Of a stretch of 41,775 nt of DNA, positions 27,701-41,775 are shown piece by piece. Source of the stretch: Rhynchonema sp. JSB1_4. Lineage: Eukaryota; Nematoda; Chromadorea; Monhysterida; Xyalidae. The stretch spans positions 1 to 41,775 of the forward strand of contig JASAMV010008293.1 of NCBI GenBank assembly GCA_030248065.1, written 5' to 3'. Each line of letters opens with the position of its first letter. Position 1 is the stretch's first letter. Position numbers and translations under genes: made by a program. Below the pieces are notes generated by a model. That model saw only the letters and a program-made list of their open reading frames with translations. It was not told where the DNA came from and searched no databases.

Positions 27701-30700
27701 ACGTCTGCTTCGTCGTTCAGCGCTGCTTTGTCGTCCGTCACCAGGTTGGCGTGTTGCTTCTGGTAGATTTTCACTGAAAAGTGTAGTGTGGTGGAAACGT
27801 TTTTGTGCCTTTTAAAAATAAATATGTGGTCAAACTTGATCTGCCCCTGGCGGCACGCGCGTCCGATTCAGCCACAACGAGCACCAAGCCGACAATAGTG
27901 CACCGCAGCAGTACGGTTATCGTCGTTGACAACGACATTTGTGCTCAGAATCGGGTGCAAAATCTACTTGAAGCAAACGCATTGGCACCTCAATTCATTT
28001 TACGTGTTTGTCCAGTTGATAAACATCTTTATCTTTTAACGGCTGCACAATAGCACCATGAATGTGCTGCACTTTGTGCACTAGTGTGTCACAGTGTGTA
28101 CAGCTGGCCGTTTGCTACGGTGGGACTTGTATGCTGAATTAGCGTGATCATGCGAAGCAAGCAGCATCTTCAAAGCAAGCTGCACCAACATGGTCGTAAC
28201 AGTCGAGTTCCAGTTCTTTCGGATCGGATCCACGGGAGCCACGTTAGGTTAGGAACCCGAGTCACTTCCAACAGGTAAAAATGCTCATAAGGCGAGGAAA
28301 AACAATCCAGCCAGCTGCTACTAACAGCAGACCATGTGAAGTCGGGCGCATTCAAATAGTATAATTCTGCGTTTTGTAGTTTGTCGTTCTGGCTACGGAG
28401 AGTTTGCCTTCAAAATACAAAAAATGGAGTGTGTTCCTTCATTGTATGTATGGCCATGGTCAGTCAAAGCCACAACAACCCACAATGCGTACTTCTGGGA
28501 ATTGCAGAGTGTTTCTGTATCAAATCTGGTCTCAAACCTGGCATGCGCATATGCATGGGTGCTCTTTTGATATGAATAGAGATGCGTGCTTTCATTGAAA
28601 TTCAACCAGCACCGATAAAAGCTGCAATGGTGTGCCTCGCAAACAAGCAGTGGTCAGGGCAGTATGTTGCTGCAGCTTCTGGAAAGTCGAAGAGTGAAAA
28701 ATTGGCTTTGTTTATGTCGGTTTGCATAGCACTCGTTCGCACAAGCAATGCCATACATACCAACTGAACGCAAACTGGAGGCCCTCTTGATTTGAACGAA
28801 AAACTTCCAACGATTTGTGAAAAGCCAGAAGCTTATAAACAGTGCCACCACACCTTATGTATAATATGTACAGGGGTACCCCACCACAATTAAACTTACA
28901 CAAGCAATTACGAAAACCACAAAACACAAAGCGGAAGAAGCATCGAAAAATCTAACGCAAAAACTTCCATAGCACTGCTGCCTGTCATCATAACAACCGC
29001 AGTCTCGGGTTGACAAGGTGCTATCGCACCGGAAATCTGCAAAAGAACCGTTCTCTTCGGAGTTCGTTGTTGCCCGCTCAGTGTTAATCACTGCAATTTT
29101 CCTGACGATTTTCGATGGTCACTCATCTATACAAGATCATCATGATATCGCGCTGTCTTGCCATGTTGTTGTTGTTGTCGCTGTTTGTGCCAATTGACAA
29201 CAACGAAAGCACCGATTGGAAAGAATCCGGTGAGTTTGCTGGTATGTATATGTATGTACTACATCATGAGCTGCAGGGAAAAAATCTAGTATCTTCAAGG
29301 AAGCGAATGTCTCCGCTTTTCAGTGTACTTGATTGAGATCATGATGGGCGCGAACGACCAACGCCGTATCGAAAAGGGCAGTGTCTACATGACACTTGTC
29401 GGTGATGAACAATCAGACGAACACTTTCATCTCAACCATTCAACCAACATTCGTGGGCAACATCAGTACTTCGCACACACTGCTTCAGCAGACATAGGTG
29501 CCGTGATCCGCGTAAAATTGTGTGACTTTAGCAATGGTTGGCAAAAATAATCTTATAAAATTATCAAATCGACCAAATACACGGTTGATGTTTCAGACGG
29601 TTTTAACATTGAAAAGGTCAAACTGAATGTTCAAGAACGGGTGTTTGCTGATGGCCAGTCGCAAGTATCAGAGGATATTTGGGTTCATTTCGCGTTAGTC
29701 GTACGAAGTTGACGGTTGAGACTGACAACTCATCAAGAATTTTGTCAAGCCACACTTTCAGAGCAACCGTAACAGAATGCATTGAGAGATCAGTCCAGGA
29801 TTGTGCCTTCGCCAACACCCAGTACGAACAATGGCAGCCCTGCAGCAAATCGTGTGACACAGGGTTGAGATCACACAACTACCGTGTGGTGGGCCGACCA
29901 CCTCCTGAAAAGTGCGTTAAGAACAAAACAGAAACCTGCAACAACGGCAATTGCCCAAGTTAGTCAATTTCTGGATTCAGGTTTGGATTCGATGGGTTCA
30001 CGTTTCAGTGACAGTTGTATGCAACAGCCCATAGTACTTAGCAAAAAATGAGTTCAGGCGGAAACTTTGCATTGTCATTTCTACTTCCAGCATGTAACCG
30101 GAACGATGTCCAAACCTTAGTGCCAAAAAGTCGCGCTGTTTCCGAGACTCAGCAAAATTTGCGTGACGGCGAAACGATCGATGTCGAGTGTCTGCCTGAT
30201 TACGTCTGGTCCGATCCGACCGTCGACGAACGGGCGCAAATGAAACTGCGTTGTAAAGTACATGGATGGGACGTCAGTTGGACGTGGATGGACAAGCAGG
30301 ACACTTGTGTGCAAGGTGTTTGTTCTGTGGGGTTTGTTGTTGTTCAGGTGGTGTTGTCGTTAGTTTCTTTGGCTCAGACAGACAGGAAATTAGTGGTTGA
30401 CGCTGTGGTTCACATGAGTCAGGGATTCCCCGACATGGATGCCCTTGAGTTGATACAAGGCTTTCGTTTTTGCTTTGAATCTGCTGGACTGTTCAGGTTG
30501 CCACATCGATTCATTCAATCGTAGCGGTTATCCAACAATCAGTTGGAACACCTCCCCGCCTGATCGCAAACGTTTCCCTCCATCCGCCGACGTATCATTT
30601 ACCTTCAGATGCCAAAACTGGACCGTCTATCAGGTTTTGAACATGGACGGCACTGGTATTGTACCTACGTTTTTCTCGTAAAAAACGACATCAAAACATT

Positions 30701-33700
30701 TTTGCAGAACCACAGGTCGAACAATGTGACCGTTTGGTGTCATGGGGAAAACAACGGTTTTTTGACGAAATCCACTGAGAATCCAACGCGGTTCAACGAG
30801 CCCTGTGTTGCGAGTGAGTTTCGGAGGAGATTCGATCACTCTCACCAGTCCTGTATCTCTTTGTTTGCTGCAGCCTGCCAGATACCAGATCTATCCAATC
30901 TCCACATGACAATATCGTCCGATGGGCATAATCCAACCGCAATTATGATTAACAATCAACCTCGCTACGAAAAACAGGACAAATTGACAATTCAATGCAT
31001 CGAGATTGAAGGGCATGAAAGTCAACCACCGCCGTGGACTGCTCAGATTGAATGTGCCAAGGATCGGGACTGGATTGATTTGCCGAACACCCCGTGCAAA
31101 TGTTAATGTTCACGGACAATCAGTGGTTGAATGTCAGTGCCCCTCACCAACCTGTTATCGTAATTGCAGCCTGCGCCTACAACGATTTACATGAACTGAT
31201 CAAGGCCAACAACATCAAAATTACGAATATCACAGATTTGACATCGCCTGGTCCAAGTACATGAGCTTAACAAGTTCCAAAATTCAGAGCACAGCTATGC
31301 CCCAAATGCGGTTTGCAGATGTTTCATTGACTTGCCAATCGAAGCACGTCTGGGCCGATATTACCAACAACGAATCTAATCGTGTGCTAGAGTGCAATCA
31401 CGATTGGATGTGGACTGGTGACGTCGAGCAAAGATGTGTCAAAGGTGTGTTTGTATGGATGACCACCGGTTTTACAATGTTTTGGTCTCAGCTTGTATAT
31501 GTACAGTATACATTAAGGTTGCCCGATAAATACAATTGATGGGGTGAGTAGAGTGCCGACAGAACGGGCTTTGTGGCCAGCGGGAGTGGATGAACAGATC
31601 ACATTTGAATGTCTTGATGAGAAACATGTCTGGCAGGTAACGAATCGGGGGCTCATTCTCGTACTTCTAAAGCGTAGATTGCTTTGTGTGTAAACTGTGC
31701 TTTCAAATATTTAAATTCAGACCAAGCAAACCCGCGCTATCGACTTACGTTGCGAAATCAAACCACAATCGTCGTACAGCAACGAAAGTGTCGTCATTTG
31801 GGCGCATAATGGCGCCGAGTTCAAGGATTCGTGTGGACCAATAAGTTACTCGATTCTTCAAGTTATCAAGATTATAATGTAGGTGGCAGCTACAGTATCA
31901 GGACCCAGGCACGGTGTCACCCTGATGTAGTGTTTGTATGTACTTCATTTTGACGTTTTCACCTTATTCGGTCGCTCGAACAACATAAACCGTGCACAAT
32001 TTCAGGGGTTCCCCCGACATCGATGAATCCCACCATGATTATCATCACAGTCACGTGCGCGTGTGCAGTCGGATGTTGCTGTATCGCTGGTTTGACCGTG
32101 TTCATTTGCAACGTCGTCATGAAGGAGCCGAAACGGTAACAGAAACAGCGCGTTTCGAAAATTTTCGACTCCTTATCGGACGTGTGCACTGCCATTCCAG
32201 ACGGGCTCGCAATCCAACGGAGACATCGAAACGAATCTCACCTCCGAAACAACCCCAAGAATCAACAATGAGTGTCGGGAAGCAAGAGGGACGACCAGAA
32301 CCTCTATCGAATTATATGTCGTTAGTTCATCTGTATAAATCTTGAATCCTATACAATTCTACAAAAACTCCAAAGCAGCAGTGCTGTTGGTTTCAGAGAG
32401 CTCAGCTTGCCAATGGATATGGGAACCCAAGATTCACTGCTTTGATACACAATCAACCCAGAAGTCTCCTCCCTATTGACTTGACTGTGATTTTCTATGT
32501 AACCATAGCCCCATGACATTCGTATAAACGTCCTACCTATATTGTGATATGAATGTTTCCAAGAGTGTGTTGTTTATTGTTGTGATTGGAGTTTTTTTTA
32601 AAGATCCCACACTACATAACTGTGATATAATCCATGTAGAGGAAGAGTTATCATTATCAGAGCTGGCGATTGCAAGAAAACGGGCGGAGTCAACAGAAGT
32701 CTCATGTTGTAGGCATAGGAAGATTATCCAGTGAAACAAAAAAATAAATTTATTACAAATTCCCCAACCCAAATAAACAATAAGTTAGTCGTCATCAAAG
32801 AACTGTCTCTGTTCCCTCAACTGCATTCGCACAATTGGACCGAACGAATTCGTGAGCAATTCAACCACTCGATCGTCGCCCACCATCAATTCGCGCGATG
32901 TGATATCGGATCGAAGCGACTGTTCGACCTGCGATCAAAATGAGTTTGTGTTGGACACATGAATCATCGGACAAGATGTGCATCGAACCTGTCTGGGACA
33001 GACTGAAATGTGCAGCGATGTGCTTTTTGCGTGGTCATTGTCAACCCGGTTTCACAGCTCCAGGTAGTTAGTGCGGAACACAGGTCACGTACCGACGCGT
33101 AAAGCCAAAAAAGCTCAACAACAGAAGTCATTGTTTTCATTGCTATTTACTTTCTTGAGCCTGGTTCTGTCGGCTCTGCGCTTAAATGCACCTCTACAAC
33201 TGCGACCTGGTACAGTACCTTTCTGACGAAGAACGGTCTGACGTCATCAATGTACGGTCGGTCGATTTGCACGATTATTGACAAAACACGATCAATCGAT
33301 ATCGATGCGTTCAGCCAATCAGCGACCAGCGCGTTGAATCCATTGAATATGGCGATCCAATTTGGTGCTGGGTCGAAGGTCAGCTGTGAATGTAATGGCT
33401 AGTATCAACAAGTTTTGCACAATTCAGTGGACACCACTAATTTATGACAATTGAAAAAGCGATTCGCAGCTGTCTGTCTGGGAACAACTTCTGGATGTTT
33501 TGTGTGCAATTGCTGGAGACTATTAAATCTCCAACTATGCCAACTTCGAAAAAAGTTACGTGACGAAGACAGATCAGATTCTGTTTCATCGGATCACCAA
33601 GTTTGATTGCCCTTCAAAATTGCTGCCAAGTAAACTCCATGGAGACCCAAGCATGTCCTCACCAACCTGCAGTTGTGCCAGATTCGAACAATAGACCGGC

Positions 33701-36700
33701 GCAGGTTGCAACAACAAATTCAGTTTGGCCTCTTGATCGACATTCCTCAAGTTCAATTTCAGAATCTCCAAATTGTTGAAATGTTGTTTCTGCACACCCG
33801 GCCAGAAGCTATCGGACGCCTGCGCATTGAGGGACAGCTCCAATTCCGTTATATGGCTGGGGGAGGCCACACTCATCAGTGTTTTCGCTTGTTGTTCATT
33901 CGTGAATTCGTGATTGTGCAGACGGACAGTTCGCAGATGTTTCAAGGACTTTATGAAAGTCAACAGCTCGTAGTGGAGCAGCGCGGGTATTTCGGGTAGT
34001 TGAAGTGTGTGCAATTTGGTGCATTTGGTGACCGTGTTGAGCAGCTTGACGTAGTCGTTGGATTGGTCCGATATTGAGAATTGTTGCGGATCGAGACTGT
34101 CCTGAAGCAGAATGCGATGGTTTGTGACCTGATTGAGAAGTATTGCACCTTGCAATCGTCAGCACAAATGCACTTCAAGTACTGAATTGAATCGGGCTTT
34201 CATGAAACATAGTCCGCACGCACAAACCCGTTGTTTTCCCATTCCATCGCCAATTATGATCTGCAGTTGCCTCAGACTGGTTGAATGTTTTTCGATGACA
34301 GGCAGAATCTGATCGTAGTTCACCAGACCGATTGGGAATTCGTATTCCCCGAGTGCAACGGATAGTTCCTGAAAAATGTTCTATTATGCTTGCGAAGAAA
34401 AACTCTGAAAGCAATTATGCAAATCACAAATCCACAACTGGCCTCCAATCTGTTCCTGACTAAGTTTCGATGCACCATCTTCAGTGTTTCGCGCTCCATA
34501 CTGAACAGCTCACGTTGCGTGTTGATGCTACAAAAGATATACCACTTCTTTTATTGAAAAGTAAGTGCAAAAATATCAAGCAAAACATATTTTTCGCAAA
34601 AACGTCCCAACCATAACAGCCAACCAACCTATAATTCCCGCCCGGTGCTGTGACGAAACGAATGCGGTTTAGATTTTTGAAATTCTCAAGCACAAACTGC
34701 AAATGTCGCATGAAGTCGGTGGTTGTGGTGATCACGTGACCGAATATCATGCGAGCGATGTAGGAGGGGTCACGGACTGGGGACATGAATGGCAGACGTT
34801 GTAGGACACGGGATAGACGCGAGGGCGTGTGGTGACTGCAACATAATGGGCACTGAGTGTTGACGCTTACACGCTGCGCACCGATGTGGGCATTGTTGCG
34901 TTTGGGAGACCCACGTTTTCTATGATGGTCGTCGTTGCGTTCCTTTTCCTTCGGGCTCTGATCTAGACAGCCCAAGCCACTAGCGGATCCAAGGGGACCA
35001 CGGAGGCCTGGGCCCCCTTTGCTCAAAGTTCTCCCCTGAAGGAGAAAAAAAGAACTCCAATTTTTTAGCTTTGAGGTGCAGTACAGCGGTTTAGGCCCCA
35101 AACTGCTGTCATCTACCCCAACAGACAAAAAATCGCGCGATTCGCGCACTAGGTATACCAATTTTCATGAAATTTGGCTATCGCGCGTGCAAAGGTGCAA
35201 AATGTTATTACAGCAAGCTACGCTCGCATGTCTCTTGTTTTATGGCATTTGGCTCAAAGACTTTCAAATTATGAACAACACAGATAAAAACGATTTTTAG
35301 AACCAAACATGCACTATAGATAAAAATAACTTTTGGTATTTCTCCACCTGGATCCGCCACTGGGCCTAGCGACAGTCAATTTCGAATCGTAGGTTCCAAG
35401 TCTAAGACTTAACGGATCCATCGTGCAGCACTCCTTGATTCTCCCTTGAGTACATTCAGCAGCTGGATGAGTGGTAGTATGTTTTGCTCTATCGTTCGTC
35501 TGCAGTCACCACTCGAATGCAACAATGTGACTTACATTATTCAGATTTGGCCCATCAATTGAACCCCAAGCCCTCCAACTGCGTCAATGAACCAGCGCAA
35601 ACGCATCTCCATATGTATCCACTCACCGTTCTGGATTGGTGCACACTTCTAGTGTCAGTACACGGTGATTGTTCCAGGCCACAGGGGTGGTCGACAATTT
35701 CGTTGAATCGTCGACAGACCAACGGCAAATTGCGTTTGTGTTTGTAATCGTAAAGATTGTCGAAAATACGGACCATTGTCGCGTCGGGCAGTTCCAGAAT
35801 ATGAACATTTCGCGGCCGGTCGACAGCCCAAATATGACAATAGCGTCAACATGGTGTCCTTGAGGGACTGCAGCACGTCGAACGGCTGTTTGCTGCACAT
35901 TTGAAAGTCTTCACGATTTAGTTTTCACAAAACGGTTGCGGACTTCCCTTTCCCACAATCAAAACTGAGTGTGAACCAAAAACGATGTCGCCTAACCTGA
36001 CCGTGTGACCTTCTACTGACCTAAATAACCGCTGGGTGGCTGGGTGCCAGCGCACATTAGGGTTGTTGTCGCCTTGTTATGATCTCCTCATTAGCGGCAT
36101 CTGATTTAACCGAAAGGTGGATTTATAAGGCTTTTTTCACACGCCAAAAAGTGCGCTGTTCAACATGTGTTAAATACGCGACTAAACAAGATGGACACAT
36201 CACCACGGAGTTCGTTGTCGTGAGTTTACGTTCTTTTCATTCTACCCTCAGTCAAACGTAGCTGCATGAATCGCAGTATTTCCAGCCCGAAAACTTGTAC
36301 CAGCACCGGGAGTGCAAATAAGCCCACACCATATTACACCTCCCAGTGGCCCATAAAATACGCACCAAAAACGTGGCTTACAACAGCAATTGCGCACATG
36401 TGCATTTGGTTGTTTGAAGTCAGCTGGGAGAAAAATACGGGTTATGAGGATGTACCTGTGCATGTGTACATCGAGTTACACAGAGTCAAGATTACGGAAC
36501 TGATGTCCTGTTGCTACTGGTGCCGTGTGTGTCAGGGCAGGATGCAGTAATTGTTGGTACCGCTTCGCTTGGTGTGTGCCACAGTATGTTCCAAGGTGTC
36601 TAAACAGCCAAATTAAATGCAAGGTGGCCAATAAGATCCCAAACATGCCCCCATCTATCCAAATCCAGCTGCTGCAAACAAAACAAGCGTTGGCTTTGTG

Positions 36701-39700
36701 CATCTGATGGTTACATCACGAACTTTAGACAGTGAGCGGCAATTCGAAAACACTGTTATAATAAGTGCAAACGATAATGTATCCGCGTGTAGAAAGTGCG
36801 GACCAAGCTAGAAATCCAAACGTGTGGTGTGTCCTGAATTGACTGCATGGAAGTGGCATGCACATCATTGAAACGTTTCTGAACCAGTTTGGATTTTAAA
36901 CCCATGAAATCCTGCTTTATTATCCGATAAATACAAAGTCAAATCAAAAAGCAGCCGGTTGTTTACAACAATAAAAAAGACACACACGAGATCGAAATCG
37001 ATAACTTCACATGACCAGTAATGTTGTGTGGTTGATGCAATTGCATAAATCGACAAAATTTGAATGAAATGAAAAAGGACAAAAAGCTGTTCGCAGCTGA
37101 TTTTTAAAATGGAATAAACTGCAACCTATTCATAAAGGAAGGGCAGTTTTTGGGCGTTATCATGAAACTTGTGCAAGCACAAGCTACGGCAGGACAACTA
37201 CAGTGGAAAGTTGAAAAAGGGCACCCCAAGTGCCCCGATTGGTCTTAGACTTGATTTGATTGTCTTTGCATTTTCAGGGCCAGGTCAACGTGAATGCCCG
37301 GAGGAATCAGACATCAGATAAGCGAATGGAATAGGCGAAAAAAAAGTCAAAAAGAAGAAAGAAACGAAGAAAAAGAACAAGAGGCAATTCTACATGAACA
37401 GGAGCGCACGCAGAAATCAATCACTGATTCAGATCATCTTAATGAGGCAGTTCGATTCTGACATCTTTGCTTTTCTCGCGCACTTTTTCGACTTCCTTCA
37501 CAGTCTTCCTGATTTTCTCTTTTGCTTTCACTCGCAGTGCCTGAATCAAGCTGGATTTTATTTTACCGCGGCGCAGTCAGCCTAAGTGTGTGTTCTAGGC
37601 TGAAAATGAGGCCTACTGCCTTTTCAGAAAGACAAGAAAAGGACTCGGGACAGAGCACCAGCGGCTGTTTATTAAGGACATGAGCATTGATGTTGGCACT
37701 GATTTGACGCGCTTTTTGTTTTTATGTCGCTTGTGGTGAAGTCCTTTGCAGCTTGGCGTGCCTGAATGTGCATTAGATATGACATGCATTTCGATGGCAT
37801 TTGCGCCAAGCGCCACCACGTTTCGCATAAAATATTTCGAAAACAACACGAGAACACAATTACGGTACACGAGGAATGGAATGATTAATTCGCAAGTTTT
37901 CAAAATCAAAACAAAATACCGAGAACTTGAACTCTTTTCTCAACAATTTCAATTCCACATTCTTCTGCCAACACGCGCCATCGTAACCCTGTCGTTAATT
38001 TGTTCCCATTCCTAGTTTTGGTTTCTTCTTGCTCTTCAGGGTAGAGAATCTCTGACTGTTTTCCTGCAAAGGAAAACGGTCAAGGAATGCGCACAGAGTA
38101 TTCAACCGCCGACAAATGTCACGTAAACTGAGAAACCATTGTTGCGATATCATGTGCTCGATCAACCTTTTGCGCCAAGTCGAATTCACTTTCTTTCTCG
38201 GCAATCGCATTGTCGATCTCATCTTCGTCGGCCAGCGACTGAGCGTTGTCTTTCAGCTGAAAGAAAGTTGATATGCGGAAAAAATTTGTCAAAAAATTTT
38301 TCCAAGATAAAAATGAACGTTATGCTCACATTTTCGAGCAGTTGTTTCAGTTGAATCAGCTCACCGCCGCAGTCATGCAGCATTTTATTGCACAGCGATT
38401 TGAGCAGGTGCATTTTGGGGCTACAAATGTTGTATTCTTGGGAAAGCAAGTCATAGACCGACGACTTTCATATTTCGCTAAGCTCTGGGACAAAGAACCT
38501 GCATGCACGATAAGGAGAAGACTTCGACTAACAAAAGAAATTTACTCACAATCAACGTCATTGGCAAAAATTGGCAAAGTCGGGCGCAAACGGGGACAAT
38601 CGGTCAAAATTGATTTGCGATGTCCATTCCCCCGGCGGACTTGGCTCCAGTTCGGATAGAAGGGTAGAAACTGCGTTGTGCAAAGATGGAGAATTGGGTT
38701 TCGATCTGTAATAGTTCAATCAAGGATTTATATAATTTGATAGTAAACCATCACGCAAAGCAACCAGAGAACTTGGACTTAGTATTCGTAATCTCACGTT
38801 CGATATTCCACTTCTCTTCGTACAGTTTATCACGTTGTTCGGTTGTTTGTTCGAGTTGGTTGTCGGCCTGGACAATGCACATGTGAAGCCGATTACGTGC
38901 TAACAGTAAACAGCACGGTCAAAATTGTTTCAGCGCACCCATATCAATATGCCAGCTAAGCACGTGATTGATGAATAAACTCTGTGGCATAGCCATTTGA
39001 GATTAACCAATTTACGCAACGAAATAGCGAACCTCTTGTTTCTTCATTTTCAAATTCCTCATGTCGGAACCGGGCATCGGCTGACCGTCAACAACAGCCT
39101 TTTTAGCGTTCACGTCAGCGTTCAATTTGGCCGAATGCTGATCTGAAATTGTTTTGTCATTCCAAAGGTTATGCAGTACCGTAAATAAAACTGACACGAA
39201 AAAACCCACAAACTCACTCAGTTTCTCTTCTTGTTCATTGGCGTTTGCAAGTTTGACGAGCTGCTGCTGTTTATAATCGGCGCAGGTCGTGTAATGTTCA
39301 CCGAGCTTGGCGAGAGCGCCCTTTTTCGCTTCCAATAGTCTGTTGTGTTCGGCATCGGCCGGCTGTGAAATAGTGCAGATCAAGAGCAATCCGTAGCATA
39401 CAAGCAGTGCAATACAATAAGAAAATCAGCACGGCTTAGGGCTCCTTTCAAATTTTCGAAAAAAAATCCGGAACCCGAAACACAAAGCACGATGATCGAA
39501 AATGTTTCGGTCTTGCCACTTGTAGCTGACGTGAACAATTTATAGTCAGTTGAAACATCTAGGATTATGAAGCTTTGGGCTTCGGGATTTTTTTTGTTGA
39601 ATCCGAAACCCGAAACATGGACATAGAAAAAATGGGGCTTGGGATTCGGGTCTATCTGGTGGAGCCCTTATTGGTTGATTCTCCAGTTCGGCCAGTTCAG

Positions 39701-41775
39701 CGGCTAATTTCTCCTTTTGCGCCGTCAACTGTTGGACATCCCGACGTCATTTCTGCATATTGTAGCATATTGAAAATTAGATATATTTTTGCAAAACCTG
39801 AACTGAAGGCTCATTTCAACTGACCGTCGCCAATGTTTTGCTTGAGTGTGACGCCCAATTCTTTGAGAAACCTTTCGGGATCTTCTTCATATGTTTGTCG
39901 ATCAGCCAAACTGTCTCCGTAGGATCGCACTTTGAATTGGTGAATGTGCTGCAAAATGTACGGTTAAGTGATCAACAGATTTGTTTTGATACGACGGTTC
40001 GGAACGAGCGTTGGATTGTGTAAACCAAACCCTGTTTCTTGATCCGTTAATAGATCAAGGCGAAACAGCTGAAAGTAACCTGTCGTCGGACCGACTGCGA
40101 GTCATCGAACTCTTCACTTTCCCAACACCACACCACCATTCACCAGTAGGTCATTCAGATCGATCGAGTGGCAGAACTGTGAATCATACAAGCATTCATT
40201 TTGGTAGACAACACACAGCAGCACGCAATGGACAAACGAAAACAACTCGGTCATCCAGGTGAGTGCCCCAAGAAGCGGTCCAGTCGAATTCGGCGCACTC
40301 GAACTGTTTATGCTGGAAGTACGGATCTCGATCGGGTAACCCAGTGAGTTTGACCACCTTCGGCATCACGTCGGCGATCTTGCCGTTCGGAACACGGTAA
40401 CCGGGTCGAATCGTCGTATAGATGAACTGTGGGAACAATGATTTCTTTATTTTAGGACCCCATGGATCTACATAGATACGTGATTGCACGCTAAAAACTT
40501 TCTGGTGCGATGTATTTCTAACCCTCAAATACATCGGTCAAATCGCATTTCGACATCGCGAATAGTTGCGGCTCGCGTACTTGTTTGGAATAGCCATGCG
40601 TGACAAGAAACTGTAAGGAAAACATGCCGAAAACAAAGATACTGTTTAGTTAAAAATATAACAAAGAAACACGAGGAAACCGACAGCATTTAGTTTTCTG
40701 GCCATTTCTTTCTGATACGCTTTGTCATTCGTTGGGCGAGAGTCACGAAATCCAGCAGGTGGTTTGCCATACAGGCTGACTTTGCGACTGAAAAAGTTCG
40801 ATTCGGTTGCAACATCGAAGATAACAGGAAATTCGAACGAAAATTTGTTTCCACGTACGCAGTTGATGAGCCAAAACCATAGGACGCGCGTCCGGGCTCG
40901 TGCTGATCGGATCCGGACATTCTGAACAAAAAAAATACGTTGCGGTATTTGAAAAGCACATTACGAGGTGAACCACCATAACCTACCTCCTTCCAGTCGG
41001 TCTGGGTATGCCGCTAGCACCCTGCAATCCACTGAGTGCGTTCGGTCTCAAACTGCGACCACCGGCTCCTCGGTTTGGTGCGAGCTCGAGGCGCGTGTCG
41101 CGCCGCTGAAAACGACGACAAACACAAAATATCAGTTGTGATGGTCAGGGTTCTTCGACGGGGAAGAACCGGTTCTTCGGCAACTATTGTGTACGTACGC
41201 GGCGACGAGTTTGACCAAAGTTGTCGTTGACATTTGGGGAACAAAACGCTTGATGACCACGCTGGTTTGGGCTGTGCTACCTTAAGCCCAGCCGGACAAG
41301 AGGGGATCGGTGACCAAGGTGTGGTGGCAGGCCAATCGACCAAGATACCCTGGGGGGAAGGTTTCGGACTTACTCAGATACCCCCTCGAGAGGCTACCCA
41401 AGATACCCTGATGGTCCGTCAAAGGGCGGAAAAAGGCCGTTTTTTGCATGCAATTTTACTGCAAAATTGGCCAAAAATGACTATTTTTGTGTGTCTGCGC
41501 GAGACTTTTTAGGGGTTCCGAGGTCGAAAGCAGTTATTTTTGTCTTCTAAAAGCATACATCGACTGATCCCGAGATACCCTTTGGGGTCGGCTCCAGATA
41601 GATACCTTTCCCCCCCATCCCCCCTAAGGGTTGACTCGAGATAGATACCCCTCAGGGGGGAATCCCCAAAGATACCCCTCAGGGGGAATCCCCAACCATC
41701 CCCCCTAGCCACTACAGTGTTGGTGACCTATCTTCATCTTCACACGTTATGAATGTCGTTTTTGAGCAGCTGGTC

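Overview
The window is a piece of a nuclear animal genome. The genes are broken by many short introns with GT donors and TTTCAG-like acceptors, the proteins are typically metazoan, and I see no operons of bacterial type, CRISPR array or rRNA. A compact invertebrate, most plausibly a nematode or another ecdysozoan, fits best. The species cannot be fixed from the sequence. Exon models below were built by hand from splice sites, reading-frame phase and family conservation.

Region 1 (1-6006) is almost entirely transposon-derived. It holds a 2.2-kb foldback structure whose spacer is made of TATTGG/CCAATA repeats. It also holds several short non-autonomous elements with hAT-like signatures: terminal inverted repeats beginning CAG(T/A)G or TAGGG, 8-bp target-site duplications, and short subterminal tandem motifs with G-runs. 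Three of them are nested inside each other within intron 1 of UTP3. No transposase gene is visible.

Region 2 (4208-17278) is a same-strand run of three conserved genes: UTP3/SAS10 (small-subunit processome), EFL1 (GTPase that releases eIF6 from 60S subunits) and NUDT2 (Ap4A hydrolase). Two are ribosome-assembly factors only about 400 bp apart.

Region 3 (17922-23637) has a minus-strand membrane-anchored beta-lactamase-like serine hydrolase, converging on NUDT2, and a plus-strand SLC2/GLUT-type sugar transporter.

Region 4 (23932-27938) has two minus-strand paralogues for small secreted PAN/apple-like proteins. They share intron phases and an exon of exactly the same length, and lie either side of an inverted repeat. 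One intron carries an 18-base G run in a very GC-rich patch.

Region 5 (29115-32345) encodes a putative type I membrane protein: signal peptide, PLAT-like domain, thrombospondin type-1-like repeat, several sushi-like modules, transmembrane segment and a cytoplasmic tail.

Region 6 (32785-41233, minus strand) has an F-box/leucine-rich-repeat gene and NDC80, the kinetochore protein. Further short elements lie inside or just upstream of these genes. Several reading-frame breaks here fall in G or C runs of 3-4 bases and look like single-base assembly errors rather than true pseudogenes.
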